Shown piece by piece: positions 47,777 through 55,797 of a stretch of DNA of 64,000 nucleotides. Each line of letters opens with the position of its first letter. Positions within the stretch are counted from its first letter, which is position 1. The notes below the pieces were generated by a model. That model had not been told where the DNA came from and did not search any database. It saw nothing but the letters and a program-made list of their open reading frames with translations. The stretch comes from Streptomyces sp. R302 (lineage in GTDB: Bacteria > Actinomycetota > Actinomycetes > Streptomycetales > Streptomycetaceae): positions 139,505 to 203,504 of the forward strand of contig NZ_JABBGE010000012.1 of assembly GCF_012927245.1 (NCBI RefSeq). The letters run 5' to 3'. The translations under genes were made by a program, and so were the position numbers.

Positions 47777-50059
47777 TCAGGCCGGGTACGGCAGCTCGGC
47801 CTCCGAGGTGCCGGCCGGCCGGGTGTGCGCCGTCGCGTCCGGGCCGCCGATCCGCAGCTGCCAGGGGTGTGGGCTGTCGGTGGTCACGTGGAGGCGGTCG
47901 CCGGTGCGGCGCACATGGAAGCGGGCGGTCTCGCCGGGGCCGTCGGTGCGCGGGATCACGACGGTGCGCTCCGCCCCGTCGGCGAAGGCGTGGATCCGCA
48001 GTTCGACGCCGTCCGCCCAGGCGGAGACGGGGTGTTGGTCGTCCGCGGCGAGCGGGATGACGGAATCGGGGCGGGCGAGCAGCGGCAGGGTGTGGAAGCC
48101 GTGCCGCTCGCGCACCCATCGGGGGCCGGTGACCTGGGCTCCGGTCAGGACGTTGGTCCACGTCCCCTCGGGCACGTAGTAGTCGACCGTGCCGTCGTCG
48201 GTGAAGACCGGGGCGACGAGGAGGTCGTCGCCGAGGAGGTACTGCCGGTCGAGCGTGGCGGCGGCCGGGTCGTCGGGGAACTCAAGCACCATCGCGCGCA
48301 TCACCGGGACGCCGGTGGCGTGGGCCTGCTGGGCGGCCCGCTGGAGGTAGGGGGCGAGGCGGTGCTTGAGCAGGGTGAACTCGCGGGTGACCTCGACGGC
48401 CTCGTCGCCGTAGTCCCACGGCACGCGGTAGGACTTGCTGCCGTGCAGGCGGCTGTGCGAGGAGAGCAGGCCGAACTGCACCCAGCGCTTGAAGACGGTG
48501 GGGGTGGGGGTGCCCTCGAAGCCGCCGATGTCGTGGCTCCAGAAACCGAAGCCGGACAGGCCGAGGGAGAGTCCGCCGCGCAGGGACTCGGCCATGGCGG
48601 TGAAGTGGGATTCGCAGTCGCCGCCCCAGTGGACGGGGTACTGCTGGCCGCCGGCGGTGGCGGAGCGGGCGAAGAGCAGTGCCTCGCCCTCGCCGCGCAC
48701 CTCGCGCAGGAGCTCGAAAACGGCCTCGTTGTAGAGGTGGGTGTAGTAGTTGTGCATCCGCTCGGGGTCGGAGCCGTCGTGCCAGACGACGTCGGTGGGG
48801 ACGCGTTCGCCGAAGTCGGTCTTGAAGCAGTCGACGCCCGTGTCGAGGAGGGTGCGGAGCTTGTCGGTGTACCAGTCGTGGGCGGCGGGGTTCGTGAAGT
48901 CCACCAGTGCCATGCCGGGCTGCCACAGGTCCCACTGCCACACGCTTCCGTCCGGGCGGCGCACCAGGTGGCCCTCGCGCATGCCCTCCTCGAAGAGGGC
49001 CGACTTCTGCGCGATGTAGGGGTTGATCCAGGCGGAGATCCGCAACCCCCGCTCCTTGAGGCGGGTCAGCATGCCGGTCGGGTCGGGGAAGGTGGCGGGG
49101 TCCCAGTCGAAGTCGCACCACTGGTAGGCGCGCATCCAGAAGCAGTCGAAGTGGAACACGCTCAGCGGGATGCCGTGTGCGGCCATGCCGTCGACGAAGC
49201 GGTTGACGGTGGCCTCGTCGTAGTCGGTGGTGAAGGAGGTGGTCAGCCAGAGGCCGAGTGCCCAGGAGGGCGGTAGCGCGGGGCGGCCGGTGAGGGCCGT
49301 GTAGCGCTCCAGGACCTGCTTGGGGGTGGGGCCGTGGATGACGAAGTACTCCAGGGTCTGGTCCTCGACGCTGAACTGGACCTGGCCGACCGCCTCGGAA
49401 CCGACCTCGTAACTCACCTTGCCGGGGTGGTTGACGAAGACGCCGTAGCCGCGGCTGGTCAGGTGGAAGGGGACGTTCTTGTACGCCTGTTCGCTGCTGG
49501 TGCCGCCGTCCGCCTGCCAGATGTCCACGGACTGCCCGTTCTTGACGAACGGGGTGAACCGCTCGCCGAGCCCGTAGACGAGTTCGCCCACGCCCAGGGG
49601 GAGTCGGCCCACCATGTGGTGGCGTCCTTCGGCGTCGGTGACGAATCCGGTCCCCCGCTCTCCCGCGGAGGTCAGCACCCGGCCGCCGGCGGAGAACTCC
49701 AGGCACCACGGCCGTGCGGTGTCCACCCGCAAGGCCAGTTCGCCGGAGGCGAGTTCGACGACGTCGCCGTCCCGGCGCACCTTGCCCGCCTCCGGCCCGG
49801 CGCCGGGGAGCGCGAACTCCGGTCCGGGCCGCACCGATCCGGCGTGGTGGGTGGTACGCACCCCGATCACGCCCTCGGCCGGCGACCAGCACTCCACAGT
49901 GAGCAGCGGGCTGTTGAGCGTGTGACCGCGATCGGTCACGTGCTTCACGGACGCGTACAGGGTCATCCGGTGCTCGTCGGTCCGGACGTCGGCGACTTCG
50001 GCGGCGTGGCGTGCGGTGACTCCCGGACGCATCAGCCAGTAGCCGTCGGTGAACTTCAT
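47777..50059 (-). CDS. Cytoplasmic GH31 alpha-xylosidase (YicI-like)
   Basis: 760 residues, no signal peptide. The catalytic block CFKTDFGERVPTDVVWHDG places the nucleophile at Asp415, and HWGGDCESHF gives the acid/base Asp481; E. coli YicI has Asp416 and Asp482. N-terminal beta-sandwich, barrel (about 265-590) and two C-terminal beta domains. It should remove xylose from imported xyloglucan oligosaccharides or isoprimeverose. GGAGGAAA ribosome site before the ATG. It directly follows the remains of a GH1 gene and would be transcribed through it from the promoter at 51183-51211. Confidence 0.94.
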   Translation of the reverse strand: MKFTDGYWLMRPGVTARHAAEVADVRTDEHRMTLYASVKHVTDRGHTLNSPLLTVECWSPAEGVIGVRTTHHAGSVRPGPEFALPGAGPEAGKVRRDGDVVELASGELALRVDTARPWCLEFSAGGRVLTSAGERGTGFVTDAEGRHHMVGRLPLGVGELVYGLGERFTPFVKNGQSVDIWQADGGTSSEQAYKNVPFHLTSRGYGVFVNHPGKVSYEVGSEAVGQVQFSVEDQTLEYFVIHGPTPKQVLERYTALTGRPALPPSWALGLWLTTSFTTDYDEATVNRFVDGMAAHGIPLSVFHFDCFWMRAYQWCDFDWDPATFPDPTGMLTRLKERGLRISAWINPYIAQKSALFEEGMREGHLVRRPDGSVWQWDLWQPGMALVDFTNPAAHDWYTDKLRTLLDTGVDCFKTDFGERVPTDVVWHDGSDPERMHNYYTHLYNEAVFELLREVRGEGEALLFARSATAGGQQYPVHWGGDCESHFTAMAESLRGGLSLGLSGFGFWSHDIGGFEGTPTPTVFKRWVQFGLLSSHSRLHGSKSYRVPWDYGDEAVEVTREFTLLKHRLAPYLQRAAQQAHATGVPVMRAMVLEFPDDPAAATLDRQYLLGDDLLVAPVFTDDGTVDYYVPEGTWTNVLTGAQVTGPRWVRERHGFHTLPLLARPDSVIPLAADDQHPVSAWADGVELRIHAFADGAERTVVIPRTDGPGETARFHVRRTGDRLHVTTDSPHPWQLRIGGPDATAHTRPAGTSEAELPYPA

Positions 50060-50813
50060 CGGGCAGTTTCCTCCGCCCGCGCGCGAGGCGCGGTGATCAG
50101 GCCCCGGTACCAGTGGTAGCTGTCCTTGGGCGTTCGGGTAAGCGTGTACTTCGGCCGTGACGGCATCCGCGACGGCATCCGCGACGGCATCCGCGACGGC
50201 GACGAGGTGGTCGGCCGGGTCGGCGCTCCGGTCCGGGGCGTGAGGCAGGTCGTCGAGGGCGAGGGTGTCGTCCTCGGTCGAGCCGTCATCGGAGATCCAG
50301 ACCGGTGGGAGCCGCGGGCAGCGGGTCTCGGGGCGCGGAGGAACTCCGTGAGCGCGGCCGGGACGACGGACCGGCCCATGGTGGTGTGCCGGGCGCCGTA
50401 CGGGGCCGGCTCGCCGACGCCGAGGCCCACGCCGACTGCGGTACGGAGCTCGGAGTCGTCCCCGAGGTGGGGCGCGGCGGCGGTCACCGGCTTGTGGAAG
50501 TCGAGGCCGGGGAGGTCCGGCGGCTCGCCGATCATCTCCGGGTCACCGGGCGACCGCCGGGGGCCGGCGGCGGGCCGGCCCAGGCATCGGCCCCGTGCGC
50601 GGGGCGCCTCTCGGCGTAGCCGACGAAGGCGGAGCGGCGCGGCTCGTCGAGAGTGCAGCGCTCGCCCCGATCCCCGTGGCGCCCGGCCGCGAGGGCCGCG
50701 CACCGCGCGAACGCGTCGACGGTCTCCCGGACGCGCCGGCCACCGCCTGCGGCGCAGCCCCCGGGGGATGACGTCTCCCAGTCCTGCGGGAGGTCACCGT
50801 GGCAGAGCGCGAC
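50059..50813 (-). pseudogene. Decayed GH1 beta-glucosidase
   Basis: Three separate pieces in changing frames match the GH1 family. Piece 1 (about 50586-50813): ALCHGDLPQDWE (family YHWDLPQ), RETVDAFARCAALAAGRHGDR and CTLDEPRRSAFVGYAE, where the catalytic NEP has become DEP. Piece 2 (about 50338-50535): DLPGLDFHKPVTAAAPH, LRTAVGVGL, RHTTMGRSVVPAALTEFL. Piece 3: in another frame the family ITENG reads ISDDG, then a tandem repeat replaces the next segment, and TRTPKDSYHWYRGLITA (about 50084-50136) is the normal C-terminus. The middle of the gene is deleted and the N-terminal third is not recognisable. Confidence 0.8.
50159..50200. repeat. 12-bp tandem repeat inside the GH1 pseudogene
   Basis: Three exact units of GACGGCATCCGC (50159-50194) and a partial fourth. 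It sits where a functional GH1 would encode the GYFVWSLLDNFEW region, so the expansion or the deletion beside it destroyed the active site. Confidence 0.75.
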
Positions 50814-51170
50814 CGTCGACGCGGCCAGGCCGGTCGAGTGGGCACGTCCGAGCCGTGGCCGCGGCCGCCTTCGTGGTCGGCGCACGGCCACACGGTGGCG
50901 GCTGTGCCGGCGCGGGTACCCGATGCACTTCGGGCACGGGCCCTCGCCGCCCAGGCCCCTGCACGAGGCCGTCACCGGCCGACCGGTGTGAGGGGCCTCG
51001 GAGCAAGCTCCCTCGGTGTGCCCGGCACCGACGCCCTCGGGCGTGAGCGCCCGTGGTGAACCACCTGGTCCCACGGGAGCGCGGGATCGCGGAACGGCCA
51101 CCGACGAACGGGGGGCTGGGAAGCAGAACCCACGGGAGAGACACCTCACGAGCTGGGAGAGATCGGTTGG

Positions 51171-51183
51171 TGAAGCGCTTCGA
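51171..51183. promoter_or_regulatory. LacI-type operator O1 of the GH1(pseudo)-GH31 unit
   Basis: TGAAGCGCTTCGA (palindrome 51172-51181), directly downstream of the -10. The surrounding 45 bp closely resemble the CE1-GH2 promoter (40231-40280), suggesting duplication of a whole promoter-operator cassette. Confidence 0.72.
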
Positions 51184-51211
51184 CGCTGCCACCCCCAAGT
51201 GGTGATGTCAA
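51183..51211 (-). promoter_or_regulatory. Promoter of the GH1(pseudo)-GH31 unit
   Basis: Minus strand: TTGACA (51206-51211), 17 bp, CAGCGT (51183-51188), then the operator. Still intact although its first gene is dead, probably because GH31 downstream depends on it. Confidence 0.6.
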
Positions 51212-51290
51212 TGCTTGGTAAGAAGGACGACTCCCGCGTGTCAGCCCTCTTGCTGCGTAAAGGGTTCCTCGCTACGGCTGCTCGGCCGAG

Positions 51291-51302
51291 CGAAGCGCTT
51301 CG
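51291..51302. promoter_or_regulatory. LacI-type operator O2 near the GH1(pseudo) promoter
   Basis: CGAAGCGCTTCG, a perfect 12-bp palindrome, 80 bp upstream of the -35 and 120 bp centre-to-centre from O1. It lies in the junk 3' part of the GH3 pseudogene frame. The 12-bp palindrome GCTCGGCCGAGC lies directly beside it. Confidence 0.65.
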
Positions 51303-51414
51303 ACGAACCGCACATCACGGCGGACCGCGACCCGGCTCTTCCCAGCGTCACGTGCGTCGTCGGCCCGGCCGGGCGGGAGACCGATGATGTCGAACGCGGA
51401 CCGGGAGAAGCCGG

Positions 51415-52746
51415 GTCCTCGAAGATCTCCCCGTTCCCCTCGGCAACCTTCAGGCCGTCGGCGGCGACAGAGAGGGGGCGACCCGTACCGATGTGCCGAA
51501 GGAGGTGGCCGTTCTCGTGCGGTTCCGGGCGGAACGTCTCCTGGACGACCCGGCCTCCGGGCTGGTCGGCGGAGGCCAGGACAGGGCCGTCCCCGGCGAC
51601 GGAGAGGCGGCGGCCGTCGGGGGCGCGCGGGGTCGGCACGCCCGGGACGTGCAGGAAGGTTCCGGCAGAGGTCTTCAGCAGGATCCGGTCCAAGCCCTCC
51701 GCGAACCGTACGCCCTCCGCGAACCGCACGCGCTCCGACCCGAACCGCTCGGTCAGGCCCGTCAGCGGCGTGCAGCGGTGCGGCGGCGTACCGCTGCACC
51801 AGTCGAGCTCGCACGCGTCGGCGAGCGGCCCGACCACCGCGAGCCGGATGCCGGGCACGAGCGGCAGCAGGCCACCGCTGTTCTTGAGCGGCGCGACCGC
51901 CTGCCCGGCCGCCTCTTGCGCGAGGGCCCGGTGGTCCGGGGTGTCGCAGGCCGTGGTGAGCGCGGGCGGGTCGTCCTCCGGGTCGAACTCGCCGAGCCGG
52001 AAACGGACCGAGAGCCGGCGGCGGACCGCCGCGTCGACGTCCGGCTCGGTCAGGAGGCCCCGCTGCGGGGCGCCGCGGACCCGTGCGGTGATCTCCGAAC
52101 TGTCGGTGCCGTGGTCGGTGCAGCTGTCGACGCCGGCCGGCAACGCGGCGGCCGTCGCCTCCTCGTGGGTCTCGAAGCAGTGCTCGGAGTCGACCAGGGT
52201 GGAGGGCGCGCCCGCGTCCGAGCGGACGAGCGGCTCCTCGTCGGTCCGGGTGCGCAGATGCTCGCGCAGAGAGGGCGGGACGTGGTTCGGGCGGCCGTTG
52301 ACCAGGTTGTACGCCGGCATCATCCCGGCCGTGGCGCCCGCCTCGACCGTCTCGCGGAAGGCCCGCAGGCCGTACTCGTGCGGGACGCGCGGGTGGACCG
52401 AGGAGGACGTGACGTCGCGGCCCGTCGCGTCGGCGTGGGTCGGCCAGTGCTTCAGGACGGGCGCGGTGCGCCGGTACGCCGGGTGCTCGCCCCGCAGGCC
52501 GCGCGTGGAGGCGGTGGCGATGGCCGAGGTGGGCTTCGGGTCCTCCGAGTAGCCCTCCTCGTTGCGGCCCCACAGCGGGTGGCGCGGCGGGTTCACGGTC
52601 GGGGCCCGGACGTTCAGGCCCACGCGGTCGTCGCGGGCGCGCATCGCGCGGACCTCCTTGGGCACCGCCTCGCCGACCCGTCGTACGAGACCCGCGTTCC
52701 AGGTCGCGCCCAGGCCCGCCGCCTGCGGGAAGACGGTGGCCGGCCC
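51415..52746 (-). pseudogene. Truncated and decayed GH3 beta-glucosidase/xylosidase
   Basis: A continuous frame of about 440 codons matches GH3: GPATVFPQAAGLGATWN, RRVGEAVPKEVRAMRARDDRVGL, HPLWGRNEEGYSEDPK, LRGEHPAYRRTAPVLKHW, AYNLVNGRPNHV, SDAGAPSTLVDSEH, VRFRLGEFDPEDD and VVGPLADACELDWCSGTPPH. The start codon and about the first 80 codons are missing: the first family residues lie only 25 bp from the operator. The C-terminal domain is missing after GNGEIFE. Many conserved Leu, Trp and Tyr positions now carry Pro, Arg or Cys, for example RAPTVNPPRHPLWG and KHWPTH. No ribosome site or start fits. Confidence 0.8.
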
Positions 52747-52770
52747 TTGAGGGGGAGCGGCAGGCGCTCG

Positions 52771-52782
52771 TGAAGCGCTTCG
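52771..52782. promoter_or_regulatory. LacI-type operator at the GH3(pseudo) promoter
   Basis: TGAAGCGCTTCG (palindrome 52772-52781), one base downstream of the -10 of the leftward promoter. All that is left of the GH3 gene start; the coding remnant begins 25 bp further on. Confidence 0.72.
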
Positions 52783-52812
52783 ATGCTCATCAGTCCGCAG
52801 GGCAGGTGTCAA
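52783..52812 (-). promoter_or_regulatory. Orphaned promoter of the GH3 pseudogene
   Basis: Minus strand: TTGACA (52807-52812), 18 bp, GAGCAT (52783-52788), then GAAGCGCTTC. Same layout as the two other promoters of the regulon. Confidence 0.55.
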
Positions 52813-52915
52813 GAGAGCGGGGTCATCGCATGCAAGAGGGCCTACAGGAAGGGCCCGGAGTCGCCTTCTGCCCCTCGGAGGAATCTTGGAAGCGACTCTT
52901 GTGCGCCCCTGGGTG

Positions 52916-52951
52916 TTGACTTAACCTCGCTGCAACATCGAAGCGCTTCGA
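52916..52951 (+). promoter_or_regulatory. Promoter and operator of the sugar ABC-importer operon
   Basis: TTGACT (52916-52921) is followed 16 bp later by TCGAAGCGCTTCGA (52938-52951), a perfect 14-bp palindrome and the best operator in the window. At the usual 17-bp spacing the -10 falls inside the operator, so a bound repressor would cover it. Centre-to-centre distance to the operator at 52771-52782 is 168 bp. Confidence 0.6.
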
Positions 52952-53068
52952 CTAGGCATTGCGCCGCAGTGGTCGAATGTCCGCTTTCAGCTCAGCCAGT
53001 TCCCGTCACGACACCGCAGCCGACGGCCCACCGCCGGGTGTCCAGGTGCGCCACGAAGGGTTGACGCA

Positions 53069-54745
53069 ATGACGCCGAATGCCGCCTCCTCCGGACTGAG
53101 TCGGAGAAGCTTCCTCGCCTCCACGGCGGTCGCCACCGCAGCGGTGGCCGGGGGGATGCCGCTCCTCGCCGCCTGCAGCGATACGGGGAGCGGCGGGTCG
53201 CGAGAGGGCGCCACGTCGGGCAAGGCCGCGGACAAGCTGCTCCCGGCCTATGTCGCCAGCACGGTCGCCGAGCCTGACATTCCGGCGAAGAACGGCTCGT
53301 CGGCCGGGTACACCGGCAAGGTCGATCTCGCGGCCCTCGCCACCTCGGTCCCGACGAGGCTCGGCACCGGCGCTCCCCTGGAGATCATGGCCCCGCTCTG
53401 GGGCACCCCGCCGAAGCCCGGGTGCCCGTACTACACGGCGCTCGACGCCGCGGCGGGCACCAAGATCACCTGGCAGAACCAGGACGGCAACACCTACGGC
53501 GAGAAGCTCGGTGCCGTTCTCGCCTCCAGCTCCATACCCGACATGGTGGTCGTGCCGAGCTGGGAACTGGTCGGCAAGATCTCGACCGCCGTCACCGCGA
53601 AGTTCATGGACCTCGGCCCCTACCTGGCGGGCGACAAGGTCAAGAAGTACCCGAACCTGGCCGCGATCCCGACCGACTCCTGGCGCATGAGCATCTTCGG
53701 CGGCGCGCTGCGCGGCATCCCGATGCCCGCCGCCGCCGTGCCCAACATCGTGCCCTTCTACCGCAAGGACGTCTTCGACAAGAAGGGCTACACGGTTCCC
53801 ACGTCGCCCGACGAGTTCCTCGCCTGGGCCAAGGAGGCCACCAGCGCCAAGGCCAGGGTGTGGGCCTGCGGTGACATGAGGTGGTCGGCGGCGGGCATCT
53901 TCGGTGTCCGCCCCGCCGGGTCGCTCGGCTGGAACATCGGGGACGACGGCAAGCTGACGTACCGCATCGAGCACCCTGAGTACCTCGAACATCTGGAGTG
54001 GGTCCGCAAGCTGTTCGCCGCGGGCGTCGTCCATCCCGACGACAAGGCGAACACGGGCGACCCGAGCCAGCGGTTCACCGCCGGACAGGTCCTGGTCTAC
54101 AACAACGACATGTCCTCCTGGTACGGCAAGACCGCCGAACAGGCCAGGTCCAACCCGGACTTCGAGATCGCCGGCATGGACTACTTCGGCGCCGACGGCG
54201 GCAGCCCGACGCTGTACGCCGGCCAGCCCGCCGGCATCTGGTCGATGATCCGCAAGGACGCCTCGAAGGAGACCGTCGAGAACGCGCTGGCCGCCGCCAA
54301 CTTCGCGGCCGCGCCCTACGGCACCAAGGAGCGGATGTTCGTCGACTACGGCGTCGAGGGCACCCACTACACGGTCGAGAACGGCGCCCCGGTGAAGAAC
54401 GACCGGGGCATCCAGGAGGTGAACAACGCCTGGGTGCTGCTCGCGGCCCCGGCCCCCTACACCGCCCACCCCGACCTCCCCGACATCACCCGCATGCAGG
54501 TCGAGTGGCAGCAGCGGCAGGGCGCCTTCGTCAAGAAGACGTCCACCTACGGCATGAACATCGTCGAGCCGACCCGGTACGCCACCCTCTCCAGCCAGTT
54601 CGAGCAGCTGGAGATCGACTTCGTGCGCGGCAACAAGAAGCTCTCCGACATCCAGCAGGCCATCTCCACCTGGAAGTCCTCCGGCGGCGACAAGCTGCGC
54701 GACTGGTACAAGGAGCTCCTCGACAAGAACGGCAGCGGCAACTGA
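53069..54745 (+). CDS. Sugar ABC importer, substrate-binding lipoprotein
   Basis: 558 residues. The N-terminus combines a twin-arginine motif (LSRRSFLAST) with a lipobox PLLAAC (Cys36), so it is a Tat-exported lipoprotein. The rest is a large family 1 type solute-binding protein (LplA-like, with PEYLEHLEWVRKLFAAGVVHPD). Large members of this group bind oligosaccharides. GAAGGG ribosome site. First gene of the importer operon; its stop overlaps the permease start by one base. The neighbouring xyloglucanases suggest xyloglucan oligosaccharides as cargo. Confidence 0.9.
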   Translation: MTPNAASSGLSRRSFLASTAVATAAVAGGMPLLAACSDTGSGGSREGATSGKAADKLLPAYVASTVAEPDIPAKNGSSAGYTGKVDLAALATSVPTRLGTGAPLEIMAPLWGTPPKPGCPYYTALDAAAGTKITWQNQDGNTYGEKLGAVLASSSIPDMVVVPSWELVGKISTAVTAKFMDLGPYLAGDKVKKYPNLAAIPTDSWRMSIFGGALRGIPMPAAAVPNIVPFYRKDVFDKKGYTVPTSPDEFLAWAKEATSAKARVWACGDMRWSAAGIFGVRPAGSLGWNIGDDGKLTYRIEHPEYLEHLEWVRKLFAAGVVHPDDKANTGDPSQRFTAGQVLVYNNDMSSWYGKTAEQARSNPDFEIAGMDYFGADGGSPTLYAGQPAGIWSMIRKDASKETVENALAAANFAAAPYGTKERMFVDYGVEGTHYTVENGAPVKNDRGIQEVNNAWVLLAAPAPYTAHPDLPDITRMQVEWQQRQGAFVKKTSTYGMNIVEPTRYATLSSQFEQLEIDFVRGNKKLSDIQQAISTWKSSGGDKLRDWYKELLDKNGSGN

Positions 54746-55797
54746 TGTCCGTCACGGCCGGGAGCAGGGCCGGCGGGACGCGTCCCCCGGCGGCCGCCGA
54801 AGAGCCGGTGGCGGCGGTCGCCGAGGCCACCGTGAAGGAGAGCGCGCCGCGCGGGGCCGCCAAGCCCGGCAAGGTCCCGTTCCGGGTCCGGTGGCGCCGC
54901 GACCGCGCGCTCATCCTGATGACCCTGCCCGTCATCGCCCTGCTCCTGCTCTTCAACTACGTCCCGCTGCTCGGCAACGTCGTCGCCTTCCAGGAGTACG
55001 ACCCGTACGTCTCGAGCAACGGCATCACGGCGATCTTCCACAGCCCCTGGGTGGGCGTGGAGCAGTTCTCGCGGATGCTCGACGACCCGCTGTTCTGGAG
55101 CGCCGCGAAGAACACCATCGTCCTGTTCGTGCTCCAACTGGTGCTGTTCTTCCCCGTCCCCATCGCCCTCGCGCTGGTCATCAACAGCGTGATCCGGCCC
55201 CGGGTGCGGGCCGTGGCGCAGGCGATCATGTACCTGCCGCACTTCTTCTCGTGGGTGCTCGTCGTCACCGTGTTCCAGCAGATCCTCGGCGGCGCGGGCA
55301 TCATCGCGCAGACCCTGGAGAAGCACGGGTGGAGCGGCTTCGACCTGATGACCGACGCGGACCTCTTCAAGTACCTGGTCACCGCGCAGGCCGTGTGGAA
55401 GGACGCCGGCTGGGGGATCATCGTCTTCCTCGCGGCGCTCTCCGCCGTCAGCACCGACCTGTACGAGGCCGCGGCCATGGACGGCGCGGGGCGCTGGCGA
55501 CGCATGTGGCACGTCACGCTGCCCGCGCTGCGCCCGGTGATCGCCCTGCTCCTCGTCCTCAGGGTGGGCGACGCGCTGAGCGTCGGATTCGAGCAGTTCC
55601 TGCTCCAGCGGTACGCGGTCGGCGCGGGGGCCAGCGAGGTCCTCGACACCTACGTGTGGAACATGGGCATCCAGAACGGCGACTTCAGCTACGCGGCCGC
55701 GGTCGGCCTGGCCAAGGGACTCATCGGAGTCTGTCTCGTCCTGGGCGCGAACAAGTTCGCGCACCTGCTGGGCGAGCAGGGGGTGTACAAGAAGTGA
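54745..55797 (+). CDS. Sugar ABC importer permease 1 (LplB-type)
   Basis: 350 residues with a Pro/Ala-rich cytoplasmic head of about 50 residues and six hydrophobic segments. The ATPase-contact (EAA) loop reads EAAAMDGAGRWRRMWHVTLPAL. ATG overlaps the preceding stop by one base (TGATG); its own stop overlaps the GTG of the second permease by four. The upstream continuation of this frame is noise over the binding-protein gene. Confidence 0.92.
   Translation: MSVTAGSRAGGTRPPAAAEEPVAAVAEATVKESAPRGAAKPGKVPFRVRWRRDRALILMTLPVIALLLLFNYVPLLGNVVAFQEYDPYVSSNGITAIFHSPWVGVEQFSRMLDDPLFWSAAKNTIVLFVLQLVLFFPVPIALALVINSVIRPRVRAVAQAIMYLPHFFSWVLVVTVFQQILGGAGIIAQTLEKHGWSGFDLMTDADLFKYLVTAQAVWKDAGWGIIVFLAALSAVSTDLYEAAAMDGAGRWRRMWHVTLPALRPVIALLLVLRVGDALSVGFEQFLLQRYAVGAGASEVLDTYVWNMGIQNGDFSYAAAVGLAKGLIGVCLVLGANKFAHLLGEQGVYKK

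Noticed and set aside
50159..50200. Short repeats as a possible CRISPR array
   Set aside because: Direct head-to-tail 12-bp units without spacers; simple tandem repeat.
51291..51420. Small frame at the 3' side of the GH3 pseudogene as a separate gene
   Set aside because: No start, no ribosome site and no recognisable family; it reads through an operator. Treated as debris.
40236..52951. Assignment of the GAAGCGCTTC sites to CebR
   Set aside because: The CebR box is TGGGAGCGCTCCCA; the arms here are different (GAAG/CTTC), so a different LacI-family protein is implied.
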